Source: Kineosporia sp. A_224
GTDB taxonomy: Bacteria > Actinomycetota > Actinomycetes > Actinomycetales > Kineosporiaceae
Assembly (NCBI RefSeq): GCF_002198655.1
Contig: NZ_MWLN01000179.1
Span: 1-49,006, forward strand
Direction: 5' to 3'
DNA: 49,006 bases
Shown here: positions 25,439 to 33,601 of the stretch, one piece after another
How the letters are laid out: each line of letters starts with the position of its first letter
Numbering within the stretch: position 1 is the first letter of the stretch
Notes under the pieces: model-generated
Databases searched by the model: none
What the model saw: the letters and a program-made list of their open reading frames with translations, nothing else
What the model was told of the DNA's origin: nothing
Translations under genes and position numbers: made by a program

Positions 25439-26046
25439 TGGCACAGGGACTCGCAGGTTCGTTCGGCAAGGCCCTCGGCCGTGCGCTCGCCGCCGGCGCC
25501 GAGGCGGCGGTCCGTTCTCTTCTGCGGTCACCGAGCAAGCGGACGCCGACCTCCCCGCGGCCCGCGCGCCGCGACGCGCAACCGCAGCCCCGGCCGCGGC
25601 CGCGCCCGCAGCAGCAGGCGGCGCCGACCTCCGACGGCTATCCCGGCGACTTCACCGGCCGGGCCGTCATCGAGTACCGGCCCGACCCCGACGGCCAGGC
25701 CGACCCCGGCGAGGTCGTCTGGGGCTGGGTCCCCTTCGAGGAGGACCACTCCCAGGGCAAGGACCGGCCGGTGCTCGTCATCGGCCGGGACGGCGACTGG
25801 CTGCTCGGCCTCATGCTCACGAGCAAGGACCACGACCGGGACGCCGCCCAGGAGGCCCGCGCCGGCCGGCAGTGGACGGACGTCGGCTCCGGCCCGTGGG
25901 ACCCGAAGCGCCGCCCGAGCGAGGTGCGGCTCGACCGGGTCGTGCGGCTCGACCCGGCCGCCGTCCGACGCGAGGGCGGGACGATGCCGAAGGGCACGTT
26001 CGACGCCGTCGCCGAGCAGGTCCGGGCGGTCAACGGCTGGGCCTGA
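25438..26046 (+). CDS. PemK/MazF-like protein with basic N-terminal extension
   Basis: Protein of 202 residues. An Ala/Arg-rich N-terminus with a Pro/Gln/Arg stretch (about residues 35-60) precedes a PemK/MazF-like beta-barrel: GEVVWGWVPFEEDHSQGKDR, then PVLVIGRDGDWLLGLMLTSK, and a C-terminal helix GTFDAVAEQVRAVNG. MazF-fold toxins cleave RNA and start with a G-x-V-W motif as here. No antitoxin gene is adjacent, and the family also contains non-toxin members, so a toxin role is uncertain. The start is placed at GTG 25438 from the -10 position. Confidence 0.72.
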   Translation: MAQGLAGSFGKALGRALAAGAEAAVRSLLRSPSKRTPTSPRPARRDAQPQPRPRPRPQQQAAPTSDGYPGDFTGRAVIEYRPDPDGQADPGEVVWGWVPFEEDHSQGKDRPVLVIGRDGDWLLGLMLTSKDHDRDAAQEARAGRQWTDVGSGPWDPKRRPSEVRLDRVVRLDPAAVRREGGTMPKGTFDAVAEQVRAVNGWA

Positions 26047-26202
26047 CCACCGGTCACCGGCTGATACCCTGGACGACGGTGCGCGCTCAGGTCGTGCGCG
26101 CGCCAGGCCCGTTTCGCCGTCCGGCGAGTCCCCACCGCCGACAGTCCCGGACGGGCCGACGTCCTCGAACCGACCTGTCCCAGCATCAGGAAGAGACGAC
26201 GC

Positions 26203-26463
26203 GTGGCGAACATCAAGTCCCAGATCAAGCGGAACGCGACCAACGAGAAGCGCCGGCTGCGCAACAAGGCAGTGAAGTCGGAGCTCAAGACGGTCGTCCG
26301 CGCGTTCCGCGAGGCAGCCGCCGGCGGCGACGCCGAGACGGCCGCGAACGCCCTCCGCCTGGCCTCGAAGAAGCTCGACAAGGCCGTCAGCAAGGGCGTC
26401 ATCCACAAGAACCAGGCCGCGAACCGCAAGTCGGCCATGGCCAAGGCGGTCAGCGCCTCCTGA
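26203..26463 (+). CDS. rpsT: 30S ribosomal protein S20
   Basis: S20 binds 16S rRNA early in 30S assembly. It has 86 residues, is highly basic and helical, and begins [20 protein letters not shown]. The conserved end [20 protein letters not shown] is present. The GTG start is preceded by AGGAAGAG at good spacing, and a strong terminator follows. It is divergent from holA with a CAP-domain gene between, close to the usual rpsT/holA arrangement. Confidence 0.96.
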   Translation: MANIKSQIKRNATNEKRRLRNKAVKSELKTVVRAFREAAAGGDAETAANALRLASKKLDKAVSKGVIHKNQAANRKSAMAKAVSAS

Positions 26464-26493
26464 GGCGTACGTCACCGCAGCAGCACAGCCTTT

Positions 26494-26528
26494 GTCGGCG
26501 CCGTCCGGGTCACCCGGGCGGCGCCGAC
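26494..26528 (+). terminator. Intrinsic terminator after rpsT
   Basis: Sixteen-base arms (GTCGGCGCCGTCCGGG and CCCGGGCGGCGCCGAC, one wobble pair) enclose a three-base loop, followed by GGCGTTTTGC. It lies 30 bp after the rpsT stop. Confidence 0.85.
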
Positions 26529-26578
26529 GGCGTTTTGCGGCCGTCTCCGGGCGCCCCACCAGCCCGGATGCCGCATCG

Positions 26579-26654
26579 TGACGTCATGCATACAGAGGAT
26601 CCGGAGCATCCTCCGTTCGGAGGATCATCATGACGGAACGTTAAGGATCCTTAA
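26579..26654. promoter_or_regulatory. Cluster of three palindromes upstream of the CAP gene
   Basis: TGACGTCA (26579-26586), ATCCTCCGTTCGGAGGAT (26608-26625) and TTAAGGATCCTTAA (26641-26654) are perfect palindromes within 76 bp. The last is unusually AT-rich for this DNA. They precede the promoter region of the CAP-domain gene and may be operators. Confidence 0.45.
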
Positions 26655-26707
26655 ACGTCCGCGCCTCGCTTGATCGAGCGTGGTAACTCGCCGTAGTGTC
26701 CTCCCCC

Positions 26708-27595
26708 GTGAGAGCCGATCGGGATTCGTCGTTCTTCTCCGACCTCGACGCCCCGGAGACGCCGCGTACAGCAATGAGTCGCCGTGACATCCGCCGGCGG
26801 GCCGCGCGTCGCCGCAACCGCATCCTCACCGTGCTCGTCGCCCCGGTCGCCCTGGCGGGCGCGTTCTACGGCGGCTTCTCGGTGCTCGGCGGTGGCGCGG
26901 ACGACGCCGCGCAGATCGTCAGCGCCCCGCTCGACGACGACGCGAACGCGCAGGGCGCCGACCCCGCGGCGAGCCCGACGTCGAAGGTCCCCGGCCCGAA
27001 GGTCTCCTCGGCCACCCCGAAGACCGTCCGGACGACGACCGACGGCGCGTCCCGCGAGCAGGTCCGCACCCCGGCCCCGACGAAGAGCACGACGTCGAAG
27101 GCCGCGGCGAAGCCGTCGACCTCCACGACGACGAAGACCACGAGGAAGCCCGCCCCGTCGACGACGAGGACGACGACCGCGGCCGGCAGCGGGACGACGA
27201 ACAACGCCGCCGAGGCCGAGGTGCTGCGGCTGGTCAACGTCGAGCGCGGCAAGGTGGGCTGCAAGGCCGTCACGGCCGACGCGACGCTGACGACGGTCGC
27301 CCGCGCCCACAGCAAGGACATGGCGGTCAAGGGCTACTTCTCGCACGACACCCCCGGCGGCAAGGACCCGTTCGAGCGGATGTCGGACGCCGGCTACAAG
27401 TACAGCTGGGCCGCGGAGAACATCGCCGCCGGCCAGAGCGACGCGGCCGCGGTCATGGACTCGTGGATGAACTCCAAGGGCCACCGGGAGAACATCCTCA
27501 ACTGCAAGCTCACCGAGCTCGGCGTCGGGATGTGGAAGCAGTCCGGCAGCCAGTACGGCGTCTACTGGACGCAGGACTTCGGCACACCGCGCTGA
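26708..27595 (+). CDS. CAP (SCP/PR1) domain secreted protein
   Basis: About 295 residues. A short cytoplasmic N-terminus (RRDIRRRAARRRNR) and a signal-anchor helix (ILTVLVAPVALAGAFYGGFS) lead to a ~100-residue Thr/Ser/Pro/Lys-rich linker, then a CAP domain. CAP motifs include ARAHSKDMAVKGYFSHDTPG, AAENIAAGQ, SWMNSKGHRENILN and GVYWTQDFG, with the two histidines and two glutamates of the family pocket. It is probably cell-wall-associated. The GTG at 26708 lies 8 bp after TAGTGT, fitting a leaderless start; GTG 26696 is an alternative. Confidence 0.88.
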   Translation: MRADRDSSFFSDLDAPETPRTAMSRRDIRRRAARRRNRILTVLVAPVALAGAFYGGFSVLGGGADDAAQIVSAPLDDDANAQGADPAASPTSKVPGPKVSSATPKTVRTTTDGASREQVRTPAPTKSTTSKAAAKPSTSTTTKTTRKPAPSTTRTTTAAGSGTTNNAAEAEVLRLVNVERGKVGCKAVTADATLTTVARAHSKDMAVKGYFSHDTPGGKDPFERMSDAGYKYSWAAENIAAGQSDAAAVMDSWMNSKGHRENILNCKLTELGVGMWKQSGSQYGVYWTQDFGTPR

Positions 27596-27625
27596 CGTCG
27601 CCCGACCGCTCGCGGGTGAAGGACC

Positions 27626-28693
27626 TCAGCGCCTGCGCGCGCCCGCGATCGTGAGGATCGCCCGCTCAACCGCGTAGACCGGGTCGCGCCCGCCGCCCTT
27701 GACGGCCTCGTCGGCGGCCGCGAGCGCGAGCACCGCCTCGCCGAGCCCGTCGTCGGTCCACCCCGTGAGCTCGCGCCGCGCCCTGTCGATCTGCCAGGGC
27801 GCCATCCCGAGCTCACCGGCGAGCTGGGCGGCCGGCCCGCGCCGCGCGGCGGACACCTTGGCCAGCCCGCGCACCTTCATCGCGATCGCCGCGACGAGCG
27901 GCACCGGGTCGGCGCCCGTCGCGAGGGCGTGCCGCAGCAGGGAGAGCGCCTGGTCGGCCCGGCCGGCGACCGCGGCGTCGGCGACCTTGAAGCCGGTGAC
28001 CTCGACCCGGCCGCCGAACCACAGCTCGACGGTGTCGGCCTCGACCCGGCCGTCGCCCTCGAGGACGGCGTCCGACGCGAGCTGGGAGCAGGCGGCCGCG
28101 AGCTCGCGCAGGTCGCTGCCGACCGCGTCGACGAGCGCCCGGATCGCCTGCGGGGACGCCTTGCGCCCCAGCCGGCGGAACTCGGCGGTCGCGAAGTCGA
28201 CCTTCTCCTCGTCCTTGGTGATGGGCAGGCAGGACGCCTCGGCGGCGCCGGCCTTGCGGGCGGCCTCGACGAGCCCCTTGGCCCGCACCCCGCCGCTGTG
28301 CCGGACGATGAGGCAGACGTCGCTCGGCGGGGCCGACAGGTAGCGGGTGAGGTCCGCGACGAGCGCGTCGTTGGACGCCTCGGCGTTCTCGACGACGACG
28401 AGCGAGCCACCACCGAAGAGCGACGGGCTGGCGAGCAGCTCGAGCCGGCCGGTCTCGTACCCGGCGGCCTCGATCCGCTCGACGGTGACCTCCGGGTCGG
28501 CCGCGCGGGCCTTGGCGATGACGACAGCCACCGCGCGCTCGGCGAGCACGTCCTCGCCGCCGACGACGAGCACGACCGGTGCCGGTTCGAGCGCGTCGAT
28601 CGGGACGATGTTCGCCGGGGTCTTGCCGCCACCGCGTGGCGCACCCTTGGGCGCTGCCGTCTTCGTCGTCCCCGCCCTGGTTGCCACCCGCAC
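27626..28693 (-). CDS. holA: DNA polymerase III subunit delta
   Basis: HolA is the clamp-loader subunit that opens the beta clamp. It has 355 residues from the GTG at 28693. The N-terminal domain (VVLVVGGEDVLAERAVAVVI) and the middle region (LIVRHSGGVRAKGLVEAARK) match the actinobacterial delta family, as does the C-terminal collar domain with MAPWQIDRARRELTGWTDDG. The first ~30 residues are a basic extension. It stands 42 bp after the HTH membrane gene on the same strand. It is convergent with the CAP gene, with stops only about 30 bp apart. Confidence 0.92.
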   Translation of the reverse strand: MRVATRAGTTKTAAPKGAPRGGGKTPANIVPIDALEPAPVVLVVGGEDVLAERAVAVVIAKARAADPEVTVERIEAAGYETGRLELLASPSLFGGGSLVVVENAEASNDALVADLTRYLSAPPSDVCLIVRHSGGVRAKGLVEAARKAGAAEASCLPITKDEEKVDFATAEFRRLGRKASPQAIRALVDAVGSDLRELAAACSQLASDAVLEGDGRVEADTVELWFGGRVEVTGFKVADAAVAGRADQALSLLRHALATGADPVPLVAAIAMKVRGLAKVSAARRGPAAQLAGELGMAPWQIDRARRELTGWTDDGLGEAVLALAAADEAVKGGGRDPVYAVERAILTIAGARRR

Positions 28694-28736
28694 AGCCTGC
28701 CACGCGCCGCCGACACCCGGGCGCGCACCGGCCGAC

Positions 28737-29816
28737 TCAGGAGGGCGGGCAGCCGCCGTCCGCCGCGCCGGCCCGGTCCACCCGCGGGCGCACCCGGACG
28801 GCGGCCACGACCCGCGCCGACATCGGCAGCTGCGGGGCGACCCAGCCCTGCCCGGTCCGGGCGCCGAGGCCGCGCTCGAGGTCGGCCACCTGGCCGGGGA
28901 GCGCGACGACGAGCACCTCGTACCCGGCGCCGCTGCCCCGCGGCAGCGGCTGCTGCACGGTCCAGCGCCGGCTCGGGTCGCCCGGGGCGAAGCGCACCGG
29001 CTCGAGCCGGAACAGCGAGGCCGGGGAGCCCCAGTCCCGCACCGACACGACGAGGGTCTGCCCCGCGTCGGGACGCCCCGCTCCGGACACGACGAGGCAC
29101 GGCGGGACGCGGGCTCCGGTCACCGGTGAGAGCAGCCGAACCGGGGCGCTGCCGATCGCGACCTTGGCGGCCGCCGGTGCCTCTGCCTCTGCCAGGTCGG
29201 CGGCCTCCTCCGGCGCCCGGACCGGGGCGGCGAGCGACGACGCCGCCTGCACCCGGCCGGCCGCCAGCGGTGCGCGGGTGCCCTGCCCCGGCAGGAGCAG
29301 CGCGGCCGCGCCGGCCGCGACGAGCGCCCCGGTCGCCGCGAGCGCCAGCGGACGGGCCCGTCGGTGCGTAGGCCGGCGCGCGGTCCCCGTGGTCTCCCCC
29401 GGCTCGGCCCGGCGCTCCGGTCCGGTTCCCACAGGGCTGACGTCGGGCCGGGCTGCGGCGTCCGGCAGGGACGCCGTCCCGCCCGCCCCGTCGCCCGCTG
29501 CGGAGAGCCGGTCCCAGGCCGCGAGCCACTCGCCGGCCCGGTCCGGGTCGTAGCGCTGGACGACCTCGGCGAGCCGGTCGCGGGCGATCGTCCGCTGCCC
29601 GCGGCCCCAGGCCGACCAGGTCGTCTTGGAGATCCCGGTCTCGGCCTCGAGCGAGCGCAGCTGCTGGCGCCGGGTCCGGGCCTGGGCGACCACGAGGGCG
29701 GTGAGCTCGCCGACCGACCCCGCCAGGGCCGGGTCCGGCGGCGGTGCGACGGTCGCGTCAAGCGACTGCGCCGTCCCGTCGTCCACCGGCATGTTCTCGT
29801 CGTCAAGCGGTCCCAC
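28737..29816 (-). CDS. HTH domain membrane protein
   Basis: About 359 residues. The N-terminus has a helix-turn-helix (RSLEAETGISKTTWSAWGRG, then QRTIARDRLAEVVQRY). A Pro/Arg-rich linker, one membrane helix (LALAATGALVAAGAAALLLP, about residue 165) and an extracytoplasmic domain of ~170 residues follow. The outside part includes VRLLSPVTGARVPPCLVVSG and two cysteines. This topology suggests a one-component membrane sensor, or an RodZ-like scaffold; the family is not named here. GTG 29816 is preceded by GGGGGT; ATG 29792 is an alternative. Direct repeats in its promoter may be its own operator. Confidence 0.75.
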   Translation of the reverse strand: MGPLDDENMPVDDGTAQSLDATVAPPPDPALAGSVGELTALVVAQARTRRQQLRSLEAETGISKTTWSAWGRGQRTIARDRLAEVVQRYDPDRAGEWLAAWDRLSAAGDGAGGTASLPDAAARPDVSPVGTGPERRAEPGETTGTARRPTHRRARPLALAATGALVAAGAAALLLPGQGTRAPLAAGRVQAASSLAAPVRAPEEAADLAEAEAPAAAKVAIGSAPVRLLSPVTGARVPPCLVVSGAGRPDAGQTLVVSVRDWGSPASLFRLEPVRFAPGDPSRRWTVQQPLPRGSGAGYEVLVVALPGQVADLERGLGARTGQGWVAPQLPMSARVVAAVRVRPRVDRAGAADGGCPPS

Positions 29817-29834
29817 GGTCGACCCCCGAGCGCG

Positions 29835-29882
29835 TGTCCCACGGCCTGTCCCGGCCTGTCCCGGGCGCCTCGGCCTTGTCCC
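29835..29882. repeat. Four TGTCCC direct repeats upstream of the HTH membrane gene
   Basis: TGTCCC occurs at 29835, 29847, 29857 and 29877; the middle two are part of back-to-back GGCCTGTCCC decamers, one helical turn apart. On the minus strand these are GGGACA repeats just before the HTH gene start. Possible cooperative operator. Confidence 0.5.
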
Positions 29883-30045
29883 GCCGTCCGGGGGCCGCCG
29901 GACAACACGAGCACCGTAGCCGACGGGACGGACGGGACGCCCGACATCTTTTTCTGCACCCGTCACGGCTGATCGACTGCACCGGTCGCGACGGACCCGT
30001 CCGCGGCACTCCTTTCCGCAGATCCGCTCGAAGGGAACAGCACCC

Positions 30046-31272
30046 ATGTCGACTCACGAGGCCGCAGCGTCGCCCCGACGCACGCACCGCCCCTTCTCCA
30101 CCGCCCTCAGCGGCACCACCGCCCGCCCGGCCCGGCGCCTCGGCGCCGTCCTGCTCGCGACCGCCCTCGCGACGCTGACTGTCGCCCCGGCCGCCTCGGC
30201 CGCCACGACGCCGACCCCCGCGCCGCTCCTGAAGTCGGCCGGCCGCGCCGTCCCCGGGCAGTACATCGTCGTCCTCAAGAGCGGCACCGGCCGCAGCCAC
30301 GGCGGTCGCGTCGTGCACTCCTACGGGACGGCACTCAAGGGCTTCGCGGCGCGGCTCACCGCCGCCCAGCTCAAGGCGGTGCGGGGCGACGCGAACGTCG
30401 CGTACGTCGCGCCGGACGCGGTCGTCACGGCGTCCGTCACGCAGACCGGCGCCACCTGGGGCCTCGACCGGATCGACCAGCGGGCCCGCCCGCTCAACGG
30501 CACCTACACGTACAACACGACCGCGAGCAACGTGACGGCGTACGTCATCGACACCGGCATCCGGACGACGCACAACCAGTTCGGCGGCCGCGCGACCGGC
30601 GGCTTCACGGCGGTCAACGACGGCCGCGGCACGAACGACTGCAACGGCCACGGCACGCACGTCGCGGGCACGATCGGCGGCAGTACGTACGGGGTCGCGA
30701 AGGGCGTGCGGCTCGTCGCCGTGCGGGTGCTCGACTGCGCCGGCAGCGGCACGCTCTCCGGCGTCATCGCGGGCATCGACTGGGTGACCCGCAACCACGT
30801 GACCCCGTCGGTCGCGAACATGAGCCTCGGCGGCGGCGCGAGCTCGGCCCTCGACACGGCCGTCGCGAACTCGATCGCGTCGGGCGTCACGTACGGCGTC
30901 GCGGCGGGCAACGAGAACCAGAACGCCTGCAACACGAGTCCGGCCCGGGTCGGTACGGCGATCACCGTCGGCTCGACGACCTCGACCGACGCCCGGTCGT
31001 CGTTCTCGAACTTCGGCTCGTGCCTCGACGTCTTCGCCCCCGGCTCGAGCATCACGTCGGCCTGGAACACGTCGAACACCGCGACGAACACGATCAGCGG
31101 GACGTCCATGGCGACCCCGCACGTCGTCGGTGTCGCGGCGCTCTATCTGGCGAACAACCCGTCGGCGAGCCCGGCGACGGTCCGCAACGCGATCGTCAAC
31201 GGGGCGACGACGGGCGTCGTCACGAGCCCGGGGACGAACTCGCCGAACCGGTTGCTGTTCTCGCTGATCTGA
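30046..31272 (+). CDS. Secreted S8 family serine peptidase (subtilisin-like)
   Basis: Secreted protease of 408 residues. The signal peptide ends near APAASAATT (about residue 53), after an Arg-containing N-region. An inhibitor I9 propeptide follows (GQYIVVLKSG to VAYVAPDAVV), then the peptidase domain. Catalytic residues are D169 (YVIDTGI), H202 (NGHGTHVAGT) and S354 (SGTSMATPHV), with the oxyanion Asn in AAGNENQNA. It resembles proteinase K-like enzymes of Actinobacteria. ATG 30046 is the only early start; GAAGGGA lies upstream. No C-terminal extension is present. Confidence 0.95.
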   Translation: MSTHEAAASPRRTHRPFSTALSGTTARPARRLGAVLLATALATLTVAPAASAATTPTPAPLLKSAGRAVPGQYIVVLKSGTGRSHGGRVVHSYGTALKGFAARLTAAQLKAVRGDANVAYVAPDAVVTASVTQTGATWGLDRIDQRARPLNGTYTYNTTASNVTAYVIDTGIRTTHNQFGGRATGGFTAVNDGRGTNDCNGHGTHVAGTIGGSTYGVAKGVRLVAVRVLDCAGSGTLSGVIAGIDWVTRNHVTPSVANMSLGGGASSALDTAVANSIASGVTYGVAAGNENQNACNTSPARVGTAITVGSTTSTDARSSFSNFGSCLDVFAPGSSITSAWNTSNTATNTISGTSMATPHVVGVAALYLANNPSASPATVRNAIVNGATTGVVTSPGTNSPNRLLFSLI

Positions 31273-31309
31273 CCGGCTCCGCGTGGGTGGGTGGCGTCCC
31301 CCCCTCTTC

Positions 31310-31365
31310 GGCCCCTCAGAGGTAGATCGCCGTGCATAGCGAGGGTGATCTACCTCTGAGGGGCC
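31310..31365. terminator. 19-bp perfect inverted repeat between convergent genes
   Basis: GGCCCCTCAGAGGTAGATC (31310-31328) is repeated in complement at 31347-31365 around an 18-base loop. It lies 37 bp after the protease stop. It is unusually long and perfect for a terminator and lacks a T-run. Confidence 0.6.
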
Positions 31366-31400
31366 CGAGCGCGATCGCTCCGAGCAGCTCACGCACAGAA

Positions 31401-31435
31401 CGAAGGGCGGCCTCCCCCTGGGAGGCCGCCCTTCG
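31401..31435 (-). terminator. Strong stem-loop terminator of the CoxG-like gene
   Basis: Sixteen-base perfect arms (CGAAGGGCGGCCTCCC and its complement) enclose a three-base loop, followed on the minus strand by TTCTGTG. It lies 45 bp after the CoxG-like stop. Confidence 0.75.
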
Positions 31436-31475
31436 TGCAGCGTTCGTGCAGCGTGGGTGCAGCGTCGGTGCTGTG
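31435..31475. repeat. 11-bp tandem repeat GTGCAGCGTNN
   Basis: GTGCAGCGT occurs at 31435, 31446 and 31457 with period 11, and a decayed fourth unit begins at 31468. It lies between the terminator and the stop codon of the CoxG-like gene. Confidence 0.7.
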
Positions 31476-31480
31476 CGACG

Positions 31481-32050
31481 TCAGGCGGCCGGCGTCTTCT
31501 TGCCGCCGAACAGCCCCTTGATCCACGCGACGAGGCTCTGGAAGAACAGCGCGAGCGGCTTGACGTCGGCGGCCTTGATCTCGGCGCGCTCCTCGACGGT
31601 CGTCGCGGCGAGCTTGGCCTCGCAGCAGGCGACGAACTCGCCGATGAGCCGGTTGCTCATCTCGGTGATGAGACCGCCGCGGCCGAACTGGGCGGCGGAG
31701 CCGGAGAGGACGACGTCCGCGTCGACGCTGACCTTCGTCGACGACGGGCCGTCCTCGATCAGGGCGTAGACGACCTTGACCGAGCCACGGCTGCCGCCGC
31801 GGCGGTCGGAGCCCTTGCCGTCGATGAGGCCGGTCTTCGCTGCGGCGTCGGGGGTGACCTTCGCGGTGCCGTCGAACGTCGCGTTGAGCGGGCCGAGCTT
31901 CACCGAGACCTTGCCGGTGTAGTTGCCCGCACCGTCGTCCGAGAGCAGCTCGGCGCCGGGCAGGCACTGGGCCACCTCGGGCACGTTCTGGAAGAAGTCC
32001 CACACCGTGGCCACGGGGCGGGCGACGGTGAACTCCTGGGTGATCTTCAT
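31481..32050 (-). CDS. SRPBCC family protein, CoxG-like
   Basis: Protein of 189 residues with a helix-grip fold like CO dehydrogenase subunit G. It begins MKITQEFTVARPVATVWDFF and has VPEVAQCLPGAELLS, the standard family start, then the barrel strand YTGKVSVKLGPLNATFDGTA. The C-terminal ~40 residues form an amphipathic or membrane-associating tail (ALFFQSLVAWIKGLFGG), as in CoxG proteins that anchor to the membrane. No CO dehydrogenase genes are nearby, so the role is open. Confidence 0.88.
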   Translation of the reverse strand: MKITQEFTVARPVATVWDFFQNVPEVAQCLPGAELLSDDGAGNYTGKVSVKLGPLNATFDGTAKVTPDAAAKTGLIDGKGSDRRGGSRGSVKVVYALIEDGPSSTKVSVDADVVLSGSAAQFGRGGLITEMSNRLIGEFVACCEAKLAATTVEERAEIKAADVKPLALFFQSLVAWIKGLFGGKKTPAA

Positions 32051-32572
32051 GGCACTCCTCGTCGAGTGGTGCGGCGAGCGTTCAGATGGACTGCCCGGTT
32101 CGCGTCGGACGCGCGCGAGCGCCCGGCCGGACAGAAGTAGACCATGCCGCCCCCGTGCTCCGACATGACGCAGAAGAGGGCCAGGTCACGCTCACGCGAC
32201 AGACCACGTCGGGGGCGGCGGCCGGACGGGTGAGACGACCGGTGTCAGCGCCGCCGGGGACGAGGCGACCGGGTCGGCCACCAGCGCGCCTGGTGGGACC
32301 GAGCGCGGCGGGGTCATGCGCGCGAACGCGCGCCGCCGTGCCCGATCCCTTGGACGGCGAACCTACGTGTCCCGCGTCACAGGTGCCCTGGTGAAACCGG
32401 GTCATTGTCGTGACCCGATCGGGTCACCCCGTGACGCTCCCCCGCGCCGCGCTGCGTCGTCCGGGTGACCGTGATCCACGTCCGCCCGCGCAGGGCGTCG
32501 GCCTTCCTACCGTCGACGGAGCGCGCAGGGGTCCGTGGGGGAAGCCTGCCGGGATCGATGGGGGAACCACAG
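32051..32572. promoter_or_regulatory. 522-bp spacer with an 18-bp perfect palindrome
   Basis: No convincing gene lies here; the short frames have poor coding quality. GTGACCCGATCGGGTCAC at 32410-32427 is a perfect 18-bp palindrome, and a further half-site GGGTCA lies at 32399-32404, six bases before it. It precedes the membrane protein gene at 32573 and looks like an operator. Confidence 0.5.
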
Positions 32573-33151
32573 ATGTCTGCGTCGACCGACGCGCCCGCCG
32601 ACCGGGACGTCGCGCGGGAGGGGCTGCAGCGTGACCTCGTCGGCTGCGGGATGCCGCCGGCGGACGCCGCGGCGCAGGCCGAGCGGGAGCTGACGATCGC
32701 CGCCGTCCGCGCCTGGCTCGCGCAGTGGCGGGAGGAGTTCCAGCGGGCTCTTCCCCTGGCACGGCACGAGATCCCGGCCCACGCCCGCAGGGCCCAGGTC
32801 GTACGGGTCCGTCTCGGGGTGGCCGGGCTGGCCGCGGTCGCGGCCGTGCCGGCCGCGGTGCTCGCGGACGGCGCCGCGGCGGTGCTCGGCTGGGTGCTCA
32901 TGGTCCTTTTCGTCGTCGCGGGCGGCAGCTTCGTGCTGCTGCTCACGCGCACCGACCACCTCGACGTGGACGACGACCTGCCGGACCGGGCCCGGGTCTA
33001 CGCCGACCACATCGACCTGCTGGTCCACGCGCAGGCCACGCTCGAGGCGTGCCGGCCGAGCCTGCTCGCACCGCTCGACCGGGTCGTCACCGACCTCGGG
33101 CGCGAGATCGCCGCCCGCAGTGCGGAGGCAGCAGCACTCGACGTCGGATAG
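32573..33151 (+). CDS. Hypothetical membrane protein
   Basis: Protein of 192 residues, no family recognised. An acidic helical N-terminus (DVAREGLQRDLVGCGMPPAD) is followed by two membrane helices (VRLGVAGLAAVAAVPAAVLA and AAVLGWVLMVLFVVAGGSFV), then a cytoplasmic helical C-terminus (LVHAQATLEACRPSLLAPLD). The ATG at 32573 follows GGGGGAA; an in-frame ATG at 32558 is possible. Confidence 0.7.
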   Translation: MSASTDAPADRDVAREGLQRDLVGCGMPPADAAAQAERELTIAAVRAWLAQWREEFQRALPLARHEIPAHARRAQVVRVRLGVAGLAAVAAVPAAVLADGAAAVLGWVLMVLFVVAGGSFVLLLTRTDHLDVDDDLPDRARVYADHIDLLVHAQATLEACRPSLLAPLDRVVTDLGREIAARSAEAAALDVG

Positions 33152-33256
33152 TCGATGTGTTACGCGCATGTGACGGCGATCAAGAAGAGACCGTGGCATC
33201 CTCGTCGAGGCCGCGTTTCCCGGCGGTCACGTTCGCTACCTCGAGGTGTTGTTCCA

Positions 33257-33580
33257 GTGTCGACCCGCCAGGTCTTCGGTTACGTCAACCTTCCCAGCCA
33301 GCGCACCGACGTCGAGCGTGACGTCGCCACCGCCCGTCGCGAGATCGCGACCTACGCGGAGAGCGAGGGCTACGACCTCGCCGGCGTCTTCACCGACATC
33401 GACCCGACGTCGCAGCGCGGCCTCGACGCCCTCAAGGGCGCGGTCCGCAACGGCGACGTCGCCGCGGTCATCGTGCCGGACATGGAGCAGCTGACCCACC
33501 TGCCGTGCCTGCTCGGCGCGGACCTGCCGACCGCGGGCCGGTACGTCGGCGCCCCGGTGCTGCCGGTCCACGACAGCTGA
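33257..33580 (+). CDS. Degenerate serine-recombinase-like N-terminal domain protein
   Basis: Protein of 107 residues aligning by eye to the N-terminal catalytic domain of resolvases: QVFGYVNLPSQRTDVERDVA, then YAESEGYDLAGVFTDIDPTS, then LKGAVRNGDVAAVIVPDMEQ. In active enzymes the start reads GYVRVST with the nucleophilic Ser four residues after the Tyr; here that position is Pro. The R-x-S-R segment and the whole DNA-binding part are missing. It is therefore probably a repurposed or decaying domain without recombinase activity. GTG start at 33257. Confidence 0.65.
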   Translation: MSTRQVFGYVNLPSQRTDVERDVATARREIATYAESEGYDLAGVFTDIDPTSQRGLDALKGAVRNGDVAAVIVPDMEQLTHLPCLLGADLPTAGRYVGAPVLPVHDS

Positions 33581-33601
33581 CGGTCGTTCGGCAGCCGGCG
33601 G

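Noticed and set aside
32086-32394. A 102-codon frame in the spacer after the CoxG-like gene
   Set aside because: No ribosome site, no recognisable domain and composition like shadow frames; left out as a gene.
33160-33180. TTACGC-like sequence before the resolvase-like gene as a BldD-type site
   Set aside because: The symmetry and consensus match are too poor to separate from chance.
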